From an uncultured Tolumonas sp. (GTDB taxonomy: Bacteria > Pseudomonadota > Gammaproteobacteria > Enterobacterales > Aeromonadaceae), in NCBI GenBank assembly GCA_903931645.1, contig CAIZDF010000138.1:1-6237 (forward strand): DNA of 6,237 bases, read 5' to 3'. Within the stretch, counting starts at the first letter, position 1. Each line of letters starts with the position of its first letter. Below, piece by piece: positions 1 through 6,237 of this stretch. Position numbers and translations under genes: made by a program. The notes beneath the pieces are model-generated. The model was given only the letters and a program-made list of their open reading frames with translations, was not told the DNA's origin and made no database searches.

Positions 1-1276
1 AGGCGTGCAGTTCACGTACCGGGAAACCAGCGCTCGCAGCGCGGGTGTTACGGAACAAGATACGACCAGTACCGTGACGATCGAGCAGGTCTTTCAGCAC
101 TTCTTCGCGGTAATCATCGGTCTGCAGTTGCGAAGTATCTAATTCCGGCAATAAACCTTGTAACACGGCGAGCTGCTCGGTATTCAGTGCATCGCCATTC
201 AACAATGGCTGGGCGGCATCGGCGATCTGACCGTAGGCTTGTTCTTCGGCAACAAACGCCTCGTAATCGTAGAAACGCTCCGGGTCGAGTAAGCGCAGAC
301 GAGCAAAGTGGCTGGCATGGCCTAACTGATCGGGGGTCGCTGTCAGCAGCAACACGCCAGGGATCTCTTCAGCTAACGCTTCCACGACCTGATATTCACG
401 GCTTGGCGCATCTTCGCTCCACACCAGATGGTGGGCTTCATCGACCACCAGCAGATCCCACTCACATTCCAGCACTTGTTCAAAGCGGGTTTTTTTCTTA
501 CGCAGCCAGTCTAAGCTGCACAAGACAAATTGTTCAGTTTCAAACGGGTTGACCGCATCATGCTCGGATTCCACACAACGCTCTTCATCAAACAATGAGA
601 ACATCAGGTTGAAGCGGCGTAACATTTCCACCAACCACTGATATTGCAGTGAGTCCGGCACCAAGATCAAAACGCGTTTCGCACGACCAGACAGCAATTG
701 CTGGTGGATGATCATGCCGGCTTCAATGGTTTTACCCAAACCGACTTCATCGGCCAGTAATACGCGTGGCGCATGACGGTGACCCACTTCACGGGCGATA
801 TGTAACTGATGCGGGATCAAGCTAACACGACCACTGGCCAAACCACGGGTTGGATTACGACGACGGGCATGCTGGTGGGTCAGTGCTTCATAACGTAGCG
901 CAAAACGGGAATGACGGTCGATTTGGCCGGCAAACAGACGGTCTTGCGGTTTATTAAATTTGATGAAGTTATTCAGCATCACTTCACGCAGTGCGACTTC
1001 CGCACCATCGTCTACACGGGTGCCATGATAGGTCAGCAGGCCATCGGTTTCTTCGACGGCACGGATATCCAACTGCCACTCTTCATGGCTGGTAATACGG
1101 TCGCCTTCATTAAAACGGACACGAGTGACGGGCGCACTTTCGCGGGCATACAAACGCTGTTCGCCATTAGCGGGGAACAATAGGGTGATCATACGACCCT
1201 CTATTGCTACCACGGTACCTAATCCAAGATCAGTTTCGGTATCACTGATCCAGCGTTGGCCTAGTGCAAAGGACAT
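1..1276 (-). CDS. rapA: RNA polymerase-associated ATP-dependent helicase-like protein RapA (HepA), N-terminal part, cut by left edge
   Basis: RapA is a Swi2/Snf2-family ATPase that binds RNA polymerase and helps recycle it after transcription. The minus-strand frame is open from an ATG at 1276-1274 to the left edge, giving 425 codons of a protein normally about 950-970 residues long, so the C-terminal half is outside. The N-terminus ([18 protein letters not shown]) matches the family's start closely. Residues about 1-105 are the Tudor-like N-terminal region. The ATPase lobe follows, with Walker A DEVGLGKT (176-183), the DEAH box (279-282) inside [18 protein letters not shown], and motif III LLTATP (310-315). 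A Shine-Dalgarno GGAG (plus-strand ctcc, 1283-1286) lies 6 bases before the ATG, which fixes the start. The gene is divergent from the tRNA-Gly and sia genes and appears intact as far as it goes. Identification rests on strong recalled similarity to E. coli RapA along the whole visible length. Confidence 0.97.
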   Translation of the reverse strand, partial: MSFALGQRWISDTETDLGLGTVVAIEGRMITLLFPANGEQRLYARESAPVTRVRFNEGDRITSHEEWQLDIRAVEETDGLLTYHGTRVDDGAEVALREVMLNNFIKFNKPQDRLFAGQIDRHSRFALRYEALTHQHARRRNPTRGLASGRVSLIPHQLHIAREVGHRHAPRVLLADEVGLGKTIEAGMIIHQQLLSGRAKRVLILVPDSLQYQWLVEMLRRFNLMFSLFDEERCVESEHDAVNPFETEQFVLCSLDWLRKKKTRFEQVLECEWDLLVVDEAHHLVWSEDAPSREYQVVEALAEEIPGVLLLTATPDQLGHASHFARLRLLDPERFYDYEAFVAEEQAYGQIADAAQPLLNGDALNTEQLAVLQGLLPELDTSQLQTDDYREEVLKDLLDRHGTGRILFRNTRAASAGFPVRELHA

Positions 1277-1316
1277 CTACAACTCCACAGGTATCAAAAA
1301 ATAAGTATTCGAAAGC

Positions 1317-1356
1317 AACTGCTACGCAGCTTAAGCGAAGGCCGGACGCGCCGACC
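1317..1356 (-). other. Two small hairpins in the rapA leader
   Basis: On the minus strand the presumed rapA leader can fold into two stems. One is a GC-rich stem at 1340-1356 (GGTCGG/CCGGCC with one mismatch and a 5-base loop). The other is at 1317-1331 (AGCTGC/GCAGTT around a GTA loop, one G-U pair). Neither is followed by a U-run, so they are not terminators. They may be 5'-UTR structure or chance; I do not recognise a known riboswitch or leader motif. Confidence 0.25.
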
Positions 1357-1371
1357 TGAAAAAGGGGCGCT

Positions 1372-1400
1372 ATATTACCCGAAGCGCAACCTTGGGTCAT
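1372..1400 (-). promoter_or_regulatory. Candidate sigma-70 promoter of rapA with GC-rich discriminator
   Basis: Read on the minus strand, ATGACC (plus 1395-1400; 4/6 to TTGACA) is separated by exactly 17 bases from TAATAT (plus 1372-1377; 4/6 to TATAAT). The -10 box is followed by AGCGCCCC, a GC-rich discriminator of the kind seen at growth-rate and stringently controlled promoters. Transcription would start near 1365 and give a leader of about 89 bases. E. coli rapA is known to be regulated by growth phase and growth rate, which would fit, but the boxes are only moderate matches. Confidence 0.4.
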
Positions 1401-1497
1401 CCGCTATCAAGTAAAGTTTTTGTGAGGGGATGAATGAGAGAATAGTCTAAAAATCACTCAACCATTTGATCATATTGTCAGAAGTTGTTAGTAGTCG

Positions 1498-1526
1498 TTG
1501 CCAAAAAAGATTGGTTTGGTTACTCT
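1498..1526 (+). promoter_or_regulatory. Candidate promoter of tRNA-Gly(CCC)
   Basis: TTGCCA (1498-1503, 4/6 to the -35 consensus) and TACTCT (1521-1526, a weak 3/6 -10) are exactly 17 bases apart. Initiation would fall around 1533, leaving a leader of roughly 9 bases before the mature tRNA 5' end, to be removed by RNase P. Spacing and position are right, but the -10 box is poor, so this is only a plausible candidate. The rest of the 1277-1541 intergenic region shows no open reading frame that I would call a gene. Confidence 0.4.
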
Positions 1527-1541
1527 GCACATCCAGCCCGA

Positions 1542-1615
1542 GCGGGCGTAGTTCAATGGCAGAACTTCTGCTTCCCAAGCAGATAGCGTGGGTTCGATTC
1601 CCATCGCCCGCTCCA
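1542..1615 (+). tRNA. glyU: tRNA-Gly (anticodon CCC)
   Basis: This is a complete 74-base cloverleaf. The acceptor stem GCGGGCG (1542-1548) pairs with CGCCCGC (1605-1611), followed by discriminator U and an encoded CCA (1613-1615). The anticodon stem TCTGC/GCAGA (1567-1571, 1579-1583) encloses the loop TTCCCAA, giving anticodon CCC at 1574-1576, which reads GGG glycine codons. The D-arm GTTCAATGGCAGAAC and the T-arm GTGGGTTCGATTCCCAT are canonical. It resembles E. coli glyU apart from changes in the anticodon-stem region. The siaA start codon lies 153 bases downstream in the same direction, so read-through from the tRNA promoter into sia is possible. Confidence 0.98.
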
Positions 1616-1622
1616 AATTTCT

Positions 1623-1638
1623 TAAATCCCCTGATTTA
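1623..1638 (+). terminator. Weak hairpin after tRNA-Gly(CCC)
   Basis: TAAATC (1623-1628) and GATTTA (1633-1638) form a perfect 6-bp stem around a CCCT loop, 8 bases after the tRNA CCA end. The stem is AT-rich and is followed by TCTCTGCC rather than a U-run, so it would be a poor intrinsic terminator. It may serve only as a 3'-processing or pausing structure. No better terminator is visible between the tRNA and siaA. Confidence 0.25.
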
Positions 1639-1669
1639 TCTCTGCCATTCATTTTTAATGCTCTCGACG

Positions 1670-1698
1670 TAGCTTGTTTCAGAAAAGGTAAATATTAT
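1670..1698 (+). promoter_or_regulatory. Possible siaA promoter: good -10 box, poor -35 box
   Basis: TATTAT at 1693-1698 matches 5/6 of the -10 consensus and lies about 70 bases upstream of the siaA ATG. The hexamer 17 bases upstream (TAGCTT, 1670-1675) is a poor -35, so if this promoter is used it may depend on an activator or on an alternative sigma factor. The region 1616-1768 contains no gene. It is AT-rich and also holds a short palindrome at 1723-1735. Confidence 0.25.
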
Positions 1699-1722
1699 TT
1701 CTGTATTAACAAAACGTTGCTA

Positions 1723-1735
1723 ATCTGTTGCAGAT
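1723..1735. promoter_or_regulatory. Short perfect palindrome upstream of siaA, possible operator
   Basis: ATCTG-TTG-CAGAT is a perfect inverted repeat with 5-base arms and a 3-base centre, located 34 bases before the siaA start codon and downstream of the best -10 candidate. Its size and position would suit a dimeric regulator, but I cannot match it to a named binding site, and a 5-base arm can occur by chance. Confidence 0.2.
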
Positions 1736-1768
1736 CAGAATGACTAACTACTAATCGGCGAGGAAAGG

Positions 1769-3790
1769 ATGCCATTACTGCTGGGTAGTTTACGCGGCAA
1801 GTTTGTGCTGCTGATGGCGATGGCGTATATCGTCACAATCGCATTGACCTTGCTGGCGTTTAATAGCGTCAGTAGCAGTATCACGCGCACGCTGGGTGTG
1901 CGTTTTGCTGAGAAACAGGTGCTGTATGAAAAAGCCCGGATCCGAGCGCCGATCCTTAAAGAGATCGCGTTATCGCGGAAATTATCCGATTCGCCGATGT
2001 TGCAGACATGGGCACAAAATGAATCAAACTCAACCTTGAAAGTGCAGGCTTTGCAGGAGCTGGAAAGTTTCCGTCAATCTTTTCAAGATGGTAGTTTTTT
2101 CTATGTCATTGATAGCTCCCGTCACTATTACTACAACGATCATCAAAAACAATATAGCGGTAAAGAGCTGCGGTTCACGTTAGATCCAACCATTCCGCAA
2201 GATAAATGGTATTTCGTTTCCCGTACGCATGATGAACCGTACTCACTCAATGTCGATCATGATGTTGCGCTGGATGAGACCAAAGTCTGGATCAATACAC
2301 AGATTCGCACCAACGATGGCCGCTATCTTGGTATGGCTGGTACGGGCATGGATCTCACGGCGTTTGTGCATGAGTTTATTAAGAACGGGCATGACGGCGT
2401 TACCAACATTTTGATCGATGACAGTGCGGCGATTCAGGCGCATCCCAATCGGGAATACATTGATTTAAATAGTCAGGCGAAAGATGCCAAGGTGCGCTTT
2501 ACCTTATTCAATCTGCTTTCGGTGCCACAAGATCGTGTGGCGTTACAAACCGCAATAGCTGAACTGCAGGCGGCGCCTGAGCATGTCAAAACCCTATTTT
2601 TGACGTTAGATGGGCATGTTCAACTGGTCGGGCTGGCCTATTTGCCGGAAATGCACTGGCTGAACGTCACCGTGATGGATCTGGATAAACTGATTGGCGG
2701 GCAGATTTTCTCTTCGCTAATCCTGGTTTTGGTGTTAGCGCTGTTTGTCTGTTTGTTGATTGTTACTTGGATCTTGCAGGCGCTGGTATTGAAACGGTTG
2801 GATCCGCTGGACGGTGCTGCGCGTCAGGTTGCTGCCGGTAACTATTCGGCACGTTTAACCGATAAGCGGAATGATGAAATTGGCCGGTTAGCCGTCGGGT
2901 TTAACCGCATGGCGGAGACTATTCGTGACAACACCAGCTTGCTGGAAGAGCGAGTGCAGCAACGCACCGAAGAGTTACATAGCGCGAATCTGCAACTGGA
3001 ACAGAAAAACAAACAGATCCTAGATTCGATCCGTTATGCCCGCATGATCCAAAGTGCCATTTTGCCGCGTTATGATTTGCTGAGTCGTTATCTGGCGGAA
3101 CACATGGTGATCTGGTTGCCGCGTGATGTGGTGGGCGGCGATTTTTATTTTCTGCAACCCGATGATGATGGTTGTTATATCGGTGTCGTCGATTGTACCG
3201 GCCACGGTATTCCGGGTGCTTTTATGAGCATGACGGCGAATGCGGTGATCCGCCAGGTGTTGACTGGATCACGCGATAAACCATTATCAGATTTACTGCT
3301 GTCGATTGATGAACAACTCCGGCTGACGTTACAGCACAGCCCCGATTCTGTGGGGCTGGATTATGGCCTTGATATCGGCTTGTGTCGTTTGTCGGCAGCG
3401 GAAGTTGAATATGCCGGTTGTGGTGTTGACCTCTATCTGTCGGGTGCCGGCGAAGTGCAGCGGCTGTCTTCCGCCCATCGAGGGCTGGGTTATAAACGCC
3501 GTACCCGCCGCGATAAACCGATCACCACTTATCGGTTGCCATTGACCGCAGACAGCCGTTGTTATCTGGTTAGTGATGGCTTGTTAGATCAATCCGGTGA
3601 ACCGAATGGTTATGGTTTTGGCCGTCAGCGTTTCCAGCAACTCTTGTTGCAATGGCAGTCATTATCGTTGACTGAACAACAAGTTAAGTTAGTCGAAGAG
3701 TTGGCTCGTTATCAGGGAGACTTCCCACAACGAGATGATATTACTGTATTTGGTTTCGCTATTTCACCGTTATCGCGAGGGAGCGTTTAG
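1769..3790 (+). CDS. siaA: SiaA-type membrane PP2C/SpoIIE serine-threonine phosphatase
   Basis: This 673-residue protein should dephosphorylate SiaC and thereby turn on c-di-GMP synthesis by SiaD. A first membrane helix spans about 11-33. A periplasmic sensor region of about 34-312 has a Cache-like look (FYVIDSS, DKWYFVSR, GRYLGMAGTGMDL). A second membrane helix covers about 313-337, followed by a HAMP domain of about 338-392 (LDPLDGAARQVAAGNY, NDEIGRL) and a coiled coil of about 391-420. The PP2C/SpoIIE domain occupies about 421-665. Its metal-site motifs are all present: DVVGGDF with D458, VVDCTGHGIPGAFMS with D475, VSDGLLDQ with D603, and QRDDITVF with D656/D657. The ATG is preceded by GAGGAAAGG (1760-1768). 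Length and domain order agree with P. aeruginosa SiaA (about 660 residues). The stop codon abuts the siaB ATG. The signal sensed by the periplasmic domain cannot be read from the sequence. Confidence 0.93.
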   Translation: MPLLLGSLRGKFVLLMAMAYIVTIALTLLAFNSVSSSITRTLGVRFAEKQVLYEKARIRAPILKEIALSRKLSDSPMLQTWAQNESNSTLKVQALQELESFRQSFQDGSFFYVIDSSRHYYYNDHQKQYSGKELRFTLDPTIPQDKWYFVSRTHDEPYSLNVDHDVALDETKVWINTQIRTNDGRYLGMAGTGMDLTAFVHEFIKNGHDGVTNILIDDSAAIQAHPNREYIDLNSQAKDAKVRFTLFNLLSVPQDRVALQTAIAELQAAPEHVKTLFLTLDGHVQLVGLAYLPEMHWLNVTVMDLDKLIGGQIFSSLILVLVLALFVCLLIVTWILQALVLKRLDPLDGAARQVAAGNYSARLTDKRNDEIGRLAVGFNRMAETIRDNTSLLEERVQQRTEELHSANLQLEQKNKQILDSIRYARMIQSAILPRYDLLSRYLAEHMVIWLPRDVVGGDFYFLQPDDDGCYIGVVDCTGHGIPGAFMSMTANAVIRQVLTGSRDKPLSDLLLSIDEQLRLTLQHSPDSVGLDYGLDIGLCRLSAAEVEYAGCGVDLYLSGAGEVQRLSSAHRGLGYKRRTRRDKPITTYRLPLTADSRCYLVSDGLLDQSGEPNGYGFGRQRFQQLLLQWQSLSLTEQQVKLVEELARYQGDFPQRDDITVFGFAISPLSRGSV

Positions 3791-4336
3791 ATGCAGCAGA
3801 TTAATCTATGGTCGTTACATCGTCAGTTTGAAGAAGCGAATATTCAGATCTGTTTTAATGGCCCATTGACGCACAGTATCATTGAAGAACTGGGTATGGC
3901 GGTGCGTCGTTATCTGGAAAATGAAACACCGGGCACCGAAAAAATGATGGATATCTTTTCGGTTTACATCGAACAGACACAAAACGTGCGTAATTATGCG
4001 CGCAAGAAGCAATCAGCGGAAACGCCCGCGCTTTACAATACCATCACGCTGACCATTGGTCGGCAGGGTGAACAGTACGTCGTGGTGTCGGGTAACGTGA
4101 TCGATCTGGCTGATGTATCACCGCTGGTTGCCAAAATTGAGCAACTGCGAACATTGGATGCTGCCGGACTCAAAGCATTGTATAAAGAACAACGCCGGAA
4201 ACCACTGACGGATGAGGCCAGTGGCGCAGGGTTAGGGCTCATTGATATGGCAAGGAAGACCAGCCAGCCGCTGGAATATCAGGTTCAGCCTATTAATGAT
4301 AAGACTGCGTTTTTCACTTTACAGGCAGTAGTGTGA
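3791..4336 (+). CDS. siaB: SiaB-type GHKL-like protein kinase acting on SiaC
   Basis: This 181-residue cytoplasmic protein takes the place of SiaB, the kinase that phosphorylates SiaC on a threonine and so blocks activation of SiaD. Two features of the GHKL (HATPase_c, anti-sigma-kinase-like) fold are visible. One is an N-box-like helix EQTQNVRNYA (61-70, with E61, N65 and N68). The other is the glycine-rich SGAGLGLIDMARK (144-156), which resembles the ATP-lid GxGLGL motif. No histidine-kinase phosphoacceptor or membrane segment is seen. The ATG directly follows the siaA stop. A strong Shine-Dalgarno GAGGGAG (3777-3783) lies within the last codons of siaA, 7 bases from the start, which implies translational coupling. 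The function is inferred from the motifs and from its position between siaA and siaC, as in Pseudomonas. Confidence 0.88.
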   Translation: MQQINLWSLHRQFEEANIQICFNGPLTHSIIEELGMAVRRYLENETPGTEKMMDIFSVYIEQTQNVRNYARKKQSAETPALYNTITLTIGRQGEQYVVVSGNVIDLADVSPLVAKIEQLRTLDAAGLKALYKEQRRKPLTDEASGAGLGLIDMARKTSQPLEYQVQPINDKTAFFTLQAVV

Positions 4337-4338
4337 GG
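4335..4338 (+). promoter_or_regulatory. Ribosome binding site of siaC, overlapping the siaB stop codon
   Basis: GAGG at 4335-4338 shares bases with the siaB TGA (4334-4336) and stands 8 bases from the ATG at 4347. The in-frame TTG at 4344 is only 5 bases away and would add a single residue. The spacing and the better codon favour the ATG. Confidence 0.7.
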
Positions 4339-4346
4339 CTTTTTTG

Positions 4347-4730
4347 ATGGATCATTTATTTATTTCGGCAACTACTTCATCTCCTGCTGTCAGTTTTAAT
4401 GCAGAGACAGGCGTGTTGCAAATCACGGGCGAAAGCTACCCGGAAAACACCTTTGAGTTTTATCATCCGATCATCCGTTGGGTAAAAGAGTATCTAAAAA
4501 CGGCCGTCGACAAAGTTGCACTGCAATTGGAAATGCCTTATCTCAACACCGGCAGTATTAAATGTTTAATGGATATCTTCGATCTGCTGGAAGATGCGCA
4601 TGAGAACGGCCAGACTGTAGCAGTGATTTGGCGTTATCATCCGGGTAACCCGAGAGCACAGGATACTGCGGAAGAATTCAGTGAAGATCTGACTTTCCCA
4701 TTTTTGATTGAGGCTATTGCTTGTGAGTAA
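4347..4730 (+). CDS. siaC: SiaC, phospho-regulated activator of the diguanylate cyclase SiaD
   Basis: SiaC (DUF1987 family, about 126 residues in Pseudomonas) is the switch protein of the operon. When unphosphorylated it binds and activates SiaD, and it is controlled by SiaB (kinase) and SiaA (phosphatase). The ORF can be read from a TTG at 4344, but the ATG at 4347 has the better Shine-Dalgarno spacing and gives 127 residues. With this start the phospho-acceptor threonine in MPYLNTGSI is residue 68, the number reported for P. aeruginosa SiaC. Other family landmarks are GESYPENTFEFYHPII (about 28-43), SIKCLMDIFDLLEDAHENG (about 70-88) and AEEFSEDLTFPF (about 108-119). The small single-domain fold recalls STAS-type anti-sigma antagonists. 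Its 3' end overlaps siaD by 8 bases. Confidence 0.93.
   Translation: MDHLFISATTSSPAVSFNAETGVLQITGESYPENTFEFYHPIIRWVKEYLKTAVDKVALQLEMPYLNTGSIKCLMDIFDLLEDAHENGQTVAVIWRYHPGNPRAQDTAEEFSEDLTFPFLIEAIACE
4710..4713 (+). promoter_or_regulatory. Ribosome binding site deciding the siaD start
   Basis: GAGG at 4710-4713, inside the 3' end of siaC, lies 9 bases before the GTG at 4723. The longer alternative start TTG at 4708 would overlap this site and has no upstream Shine-Dalgarno of its own, so GTG 4723 is preferred. Confidence 0.65.
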
Positions 4731-5442
4731 TCATACCGACGAACATGAGATGCAGATGCGCTTGTCTGTATTGGCGGAACAGTATGGTGAACACCCGTTA
4801 TTTGCAGAATTGCAGCATTTAGCGCAGCAATATCATCGTCTTGAGCGGCGCCTGAACAAGGTTGCCCGCATTGGCGATATGATGCAGTCACAGATCATGG
4901 AGTTGAATCAAAAGCTGGAACAGAAAGCGAGCAGCGATGCGCTGACTGGCTTGTTAAATCGAGCTGGGGCTTATCAGCGCATTAATGCGGTAGCTTCGTA
5001 TTTATTTCGGGAACAGCAGCCGTTTGCCTTGCTGCTGTTAGATCTCGACTATTTCAAACAGATCAATGACAGTTTTGGTCATCAAACTGGTGATCGTATT
5101 TTGAAAGAACTGGCTGCCGAATTGCAGCGTAACTTACGTGGTTATGATTGCTGTGCCCGCTGGGGCGGTGAAGAATTTTTAGTGGTATTGCCGGATTCAT
5201 CTAAAGAGTCGATGTTGTCGGTTGCCCAAAAAATATTGCAAGGCATTCGCCAATTACAGATGCCCTCCGAATGGACTCGGAATTTAACGGCCAGTATTGG
5301 GTGTTACCTCTGTTTAGAGCCGGAAGCAATTGACGATAGTATTCGCAAAGCGGATTTGGCTATGTATCAGGCCAAAGCACAGGGGCGAAATCAATTGGTT
5401 GTTTATGAACCAGCCTTAGAAAAAACAAGAGTTGTTCTTTAA
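4723..5442 (+). CDS. siaD: SiaD, GGDEF diguanylate cyclase activated by SiaC
   Basis: SiaD condenses two GTP into cyclic di-GMP. From the GTG at 4723 it has 239 residues; an in-frame TTG at 4708 would add five residues but lacks a good ribosome site. Residues 1-70 are polar and heptad-like (LERRLNKVARIGDMMQSQI), a predicted helical stalk without any sensory domain or membrane segment, consistent with control by a partner protein. The GGDEF domain covers about 71-230: DALTGLLNR (72-80), metal-binding region LLLDLDYFKQIND with D107, active-site loop RWGGEEF (GGEEF 148-152), and ASIGC near 190-194. An inhibitory I-site RGYD (139-142) stands exactly five residues before GGEEF, predicting product feedback inhibition. 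The GTG overlaps the siaC stop by 8 bases, so translation is probably coupled. A terminator candidate follows the TAA. Confidence 0.95.
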   Translation: MSNHTDEHEMQMRLSVLAEQYGEHPLFAELQHLAQQYHRLERRLNKVARIGDMMQSQIMELNQKLEQKASSDALTGLLNRAGAYQRINAVASYLFREQQPFALLLLDLDYFKQINDSFGHQTGDRILKELAAELQRNLRGYDCCARWGGEEFLVVLPDSSKESMLSVAQKILQGIRQLQMPSEWTRNLTASIGCYLCLEPEAIDDSIRKADLAMYQAKAQGRNQLVVYEPALEKTRVVL

Positions 5443-5450
5443 AGCTGACT

Positions 5451-5477
5451 CTGATAGATTAGCGGCCGTCTTATCAG
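5451..5477 (+). other. Inverted repeat just after siaD
   Basis: CTGATA (5451-5456) and TATCAG (5472-5477) are perfectly complementary around a 15-base loop that itself contains the palindrome CGGCCG (5463-5468). No U-run follows directly, so it is not a terminator by itself. It could stabilise the 3' end of the sia mRNA or act with the next hairpin. Confidence 0.3.
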
Positions 5478-5482
5478 CCGGT

Positions 5483-5516
5483 CTGTAACAGTCTGATGTT
5501 ACAGTGTTTTCATTTT
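5483..5516 (+). terminator. Candidate intrinsic terminator of the sia operon
   Basis: CTGTAAC (5483-5489) and GTTACAG (5498-5504) form a perfect 7-bp stem with an 8-base loop. They are followed by TGTTTTCATTTT, a U-rich but interrupted tail. The element lies about 40 bases after the siaD stop and ends about 15 bases before the tRNA. The stem is only moderately GC-rich, so termination may be incomplete. Confidence 0.5.
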
Positions 5517-5530
5517 GACCGGTATGCCTT

Positions 5531-5605
<75 letters not shown>

Positions 5606-5656
5606 ATTTCCTCGTAATTTTCTTCCTGTTTATTTCTATATTACTTCGTTTTTTGA

Positions 5657-6237
5657 CTAGTCGTTTTTTTCTGGCCAACGTTCTTTTATTTCAATAATTT
5701 CGGGCAGATGCTCCAGAAATAACGGGATCAACGCTGGGTCAAAATGTTGTCCAGCTTCCTGTTTCAGATAGCTCACGGCGTCACTGACTGTCCAGGCTTT
5801 CTTATAGGGGCGGGCGGTGGTCAGGGCATCGAAAACGTCGGCGACGGCCACAATTCGCCCTTCAATGGGAATATCTTCACCTTCCAGCTGGTAAGGGTAA
5901 CCGGTGCCGTTCCATTTCTCATGATGTGTTAATGCCATCAGGTGCGCCATGCGCAGTAATCCGGAGGAGTGGTGGCCGATAATTTCAGCCCCAATTTCCG
6001 GGTGTTTACGCATGATCACCCACTCTTCTTCGGTAAATTTGCCTGGTTTCTTCAGCACACTGTCTGGTACTCCAATTTTCCCAATGTCATGCATCGGCGC
6101 GGCGTTCAATACATCATCGGCGTAGGCTTGAGAAAAACCGGCGGTCAGCGCAATGATGCGTGAATAGTGGCTCATGCGTATGACATGACGACCTGTTTCA
6201 TTGTCTTTGTATTCTGCGGCCATCCCCAGACGCTGTA
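5657..6237 (-). CDS. HD-GYP domain cyclic di-GMP phosphodiesterase, C-terminal part, cut by right edge
   Basis: HD-GYP proteins hydrolyse cyclic di-GMP through a di-metal site. The frame is open from the right edge to a TAG at 5659-5657. The internal ATG at 6223-6221 is not a likely start, because the upstream codons (QRLG) continue a typical family sequence and the conserved helix with ETGRHVIRMSHYS lies right after it. Numbering from that Met, signature residues include H13 in GRHV, the HD pair H45-D46 in MHDIGKIG, H74 in MRKHPEIG, H84-H85, HHEKWNGTGYP (100-110), and VADVFDALTTARPYK (127-141) with FDP (161-163). All are intact, so it should be active. The missing N-terminus usually carries a receiver or other sensor domain (RpfG-like), which cannot be seen here. 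The gene converges on tRNA-Gly(UCC), with 51 bases between them and no clear terminator on its own strand. Confidence 0.93.
   Translation of the reverse strand, partial: QRLGMAAEYKDNETGRHVIRMSHYSRIIALTAGFSQAYADDVLNAAPMHDIGKIGVPDSVLKKPGKFTEEEWVIMRKHPEIGAEIIGHHSSGLLRMAHLMALTHHEKWNGTGYPYQLEGEDIPIEGRIVAVADVFDALTTARPYKKAWTVSDAVSYLKQEAGQHFDPALIPLFLEHLPEIIEIKERWPEKND

Noticed and set aside
187..1183. Plus-strand open frames opposite rapA
   Set aside because: They are antisense shadows of a clearly recognisable rapA reading frame.
1466..1672. Open frame of 68 codons covering tRNA-Gly(CCC)
   Set aside because: It runs through the tRNA and has no ribosome binding site or protein-like composition.
1717..1732. 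Sigma-54-like site TTGCTA-N5-TTGCA upstream of siaA
   Set aside because: The -12 element fits, but the essential GG of the -24 element is missing (TG instead), so it is more likely chance.
5648..5671. T-runs around GACTAGTC as a bidirectional terminator
   Set aside because: The 8-base palindrome leaves almost no stem once a loop is allowed, and on the minus strand the runs are A-runs, so they cannot terminate the HD-GYP transcript.
5657..6223. HD-GYP gene starting at the ATG at 6223 as a complete 188-residue protein
   Set aside because: The frame stays open upstream to the window edge with family-like residues, and there is no Shine-Dalgarno of normal spacing in the visible upstream bases that would argue for a start there.

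Overview
The window looks like a chromosomal segment from a gammaproteobacterium of about 50% GC. Three things suggest this: the rapA product is very close to the enterobacterial/Vibrio-type RapA, both tRNA-Gly genes carry an encoded CCA and look like E. coli glyU/glyT, and the Shine-Dalgarno sequences are of the usual GAGG type. The moderate GC and the presence of a sia locus would fit something like the Aeromonadales/Oceanospirillales range rather than Pseudomonas itself, but the genus cannot be fixed from the sequence alone.

Layout. Bases 1-1276 (minus strand) hold the N-terminal 425 codons of rapA, the RNA-polymerase-recycling Swi2/Snf2 ATPase, which runs off the left edge. A 265-base divergent intergenic region (1277-1541) carries the rapA leader and promoter candidates for rapA and for tRNA-Gly(CCC). 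The tRNA (1542-1615) is followed by a 153-base spacer and then four tightly packed plus-strand genes (1769-5442) that I recognise as a complete siaABCD operon. They encode a membrane PP2C/SpoIIE-type phosphatase (SiaA), a GHKL-like protein kinase (SiaB), a small phospho-switch protein (SiaC) and a diguanylate cyclase (SiaD). A hairpin terminator candidate and a second tRNA-Gly gene, anticodon UCC, follow (5531-5605). The right end (5657-6237, minus strand) is the C-terminal part of an HD-GYP c-di-GMP phosphodiesterase that runs off the right edge.

How the genes work together. In Pseudomonas aeruginosa, SiaB phosphorylates SiaC on a threonine, SiaA removes the phosphate, and unphosphorylated SiaC binds and activates SiaD, raising c-di-GMP and promoting aggregation and biofilm formation. 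Every key element of that circuit is visible here: the PP2C metal-site aspartates, the kinase N-box and glycine-rich loop, the target threonine at residue 68 of SiaC once its ATG start is used, and the GGEEF plus RxxD sites of SiaD. The convergent HD-GYP gene would supply the opposing, c-di-GMP-degrading activity. The operon is bracketed by two co-oriented tRNA-Gly genes of different anticodon. No integrase, IS element, CRISPR array or prophage gene is visible. The system itself is known; the interest lies in its context and in the fully conserved switch residues.
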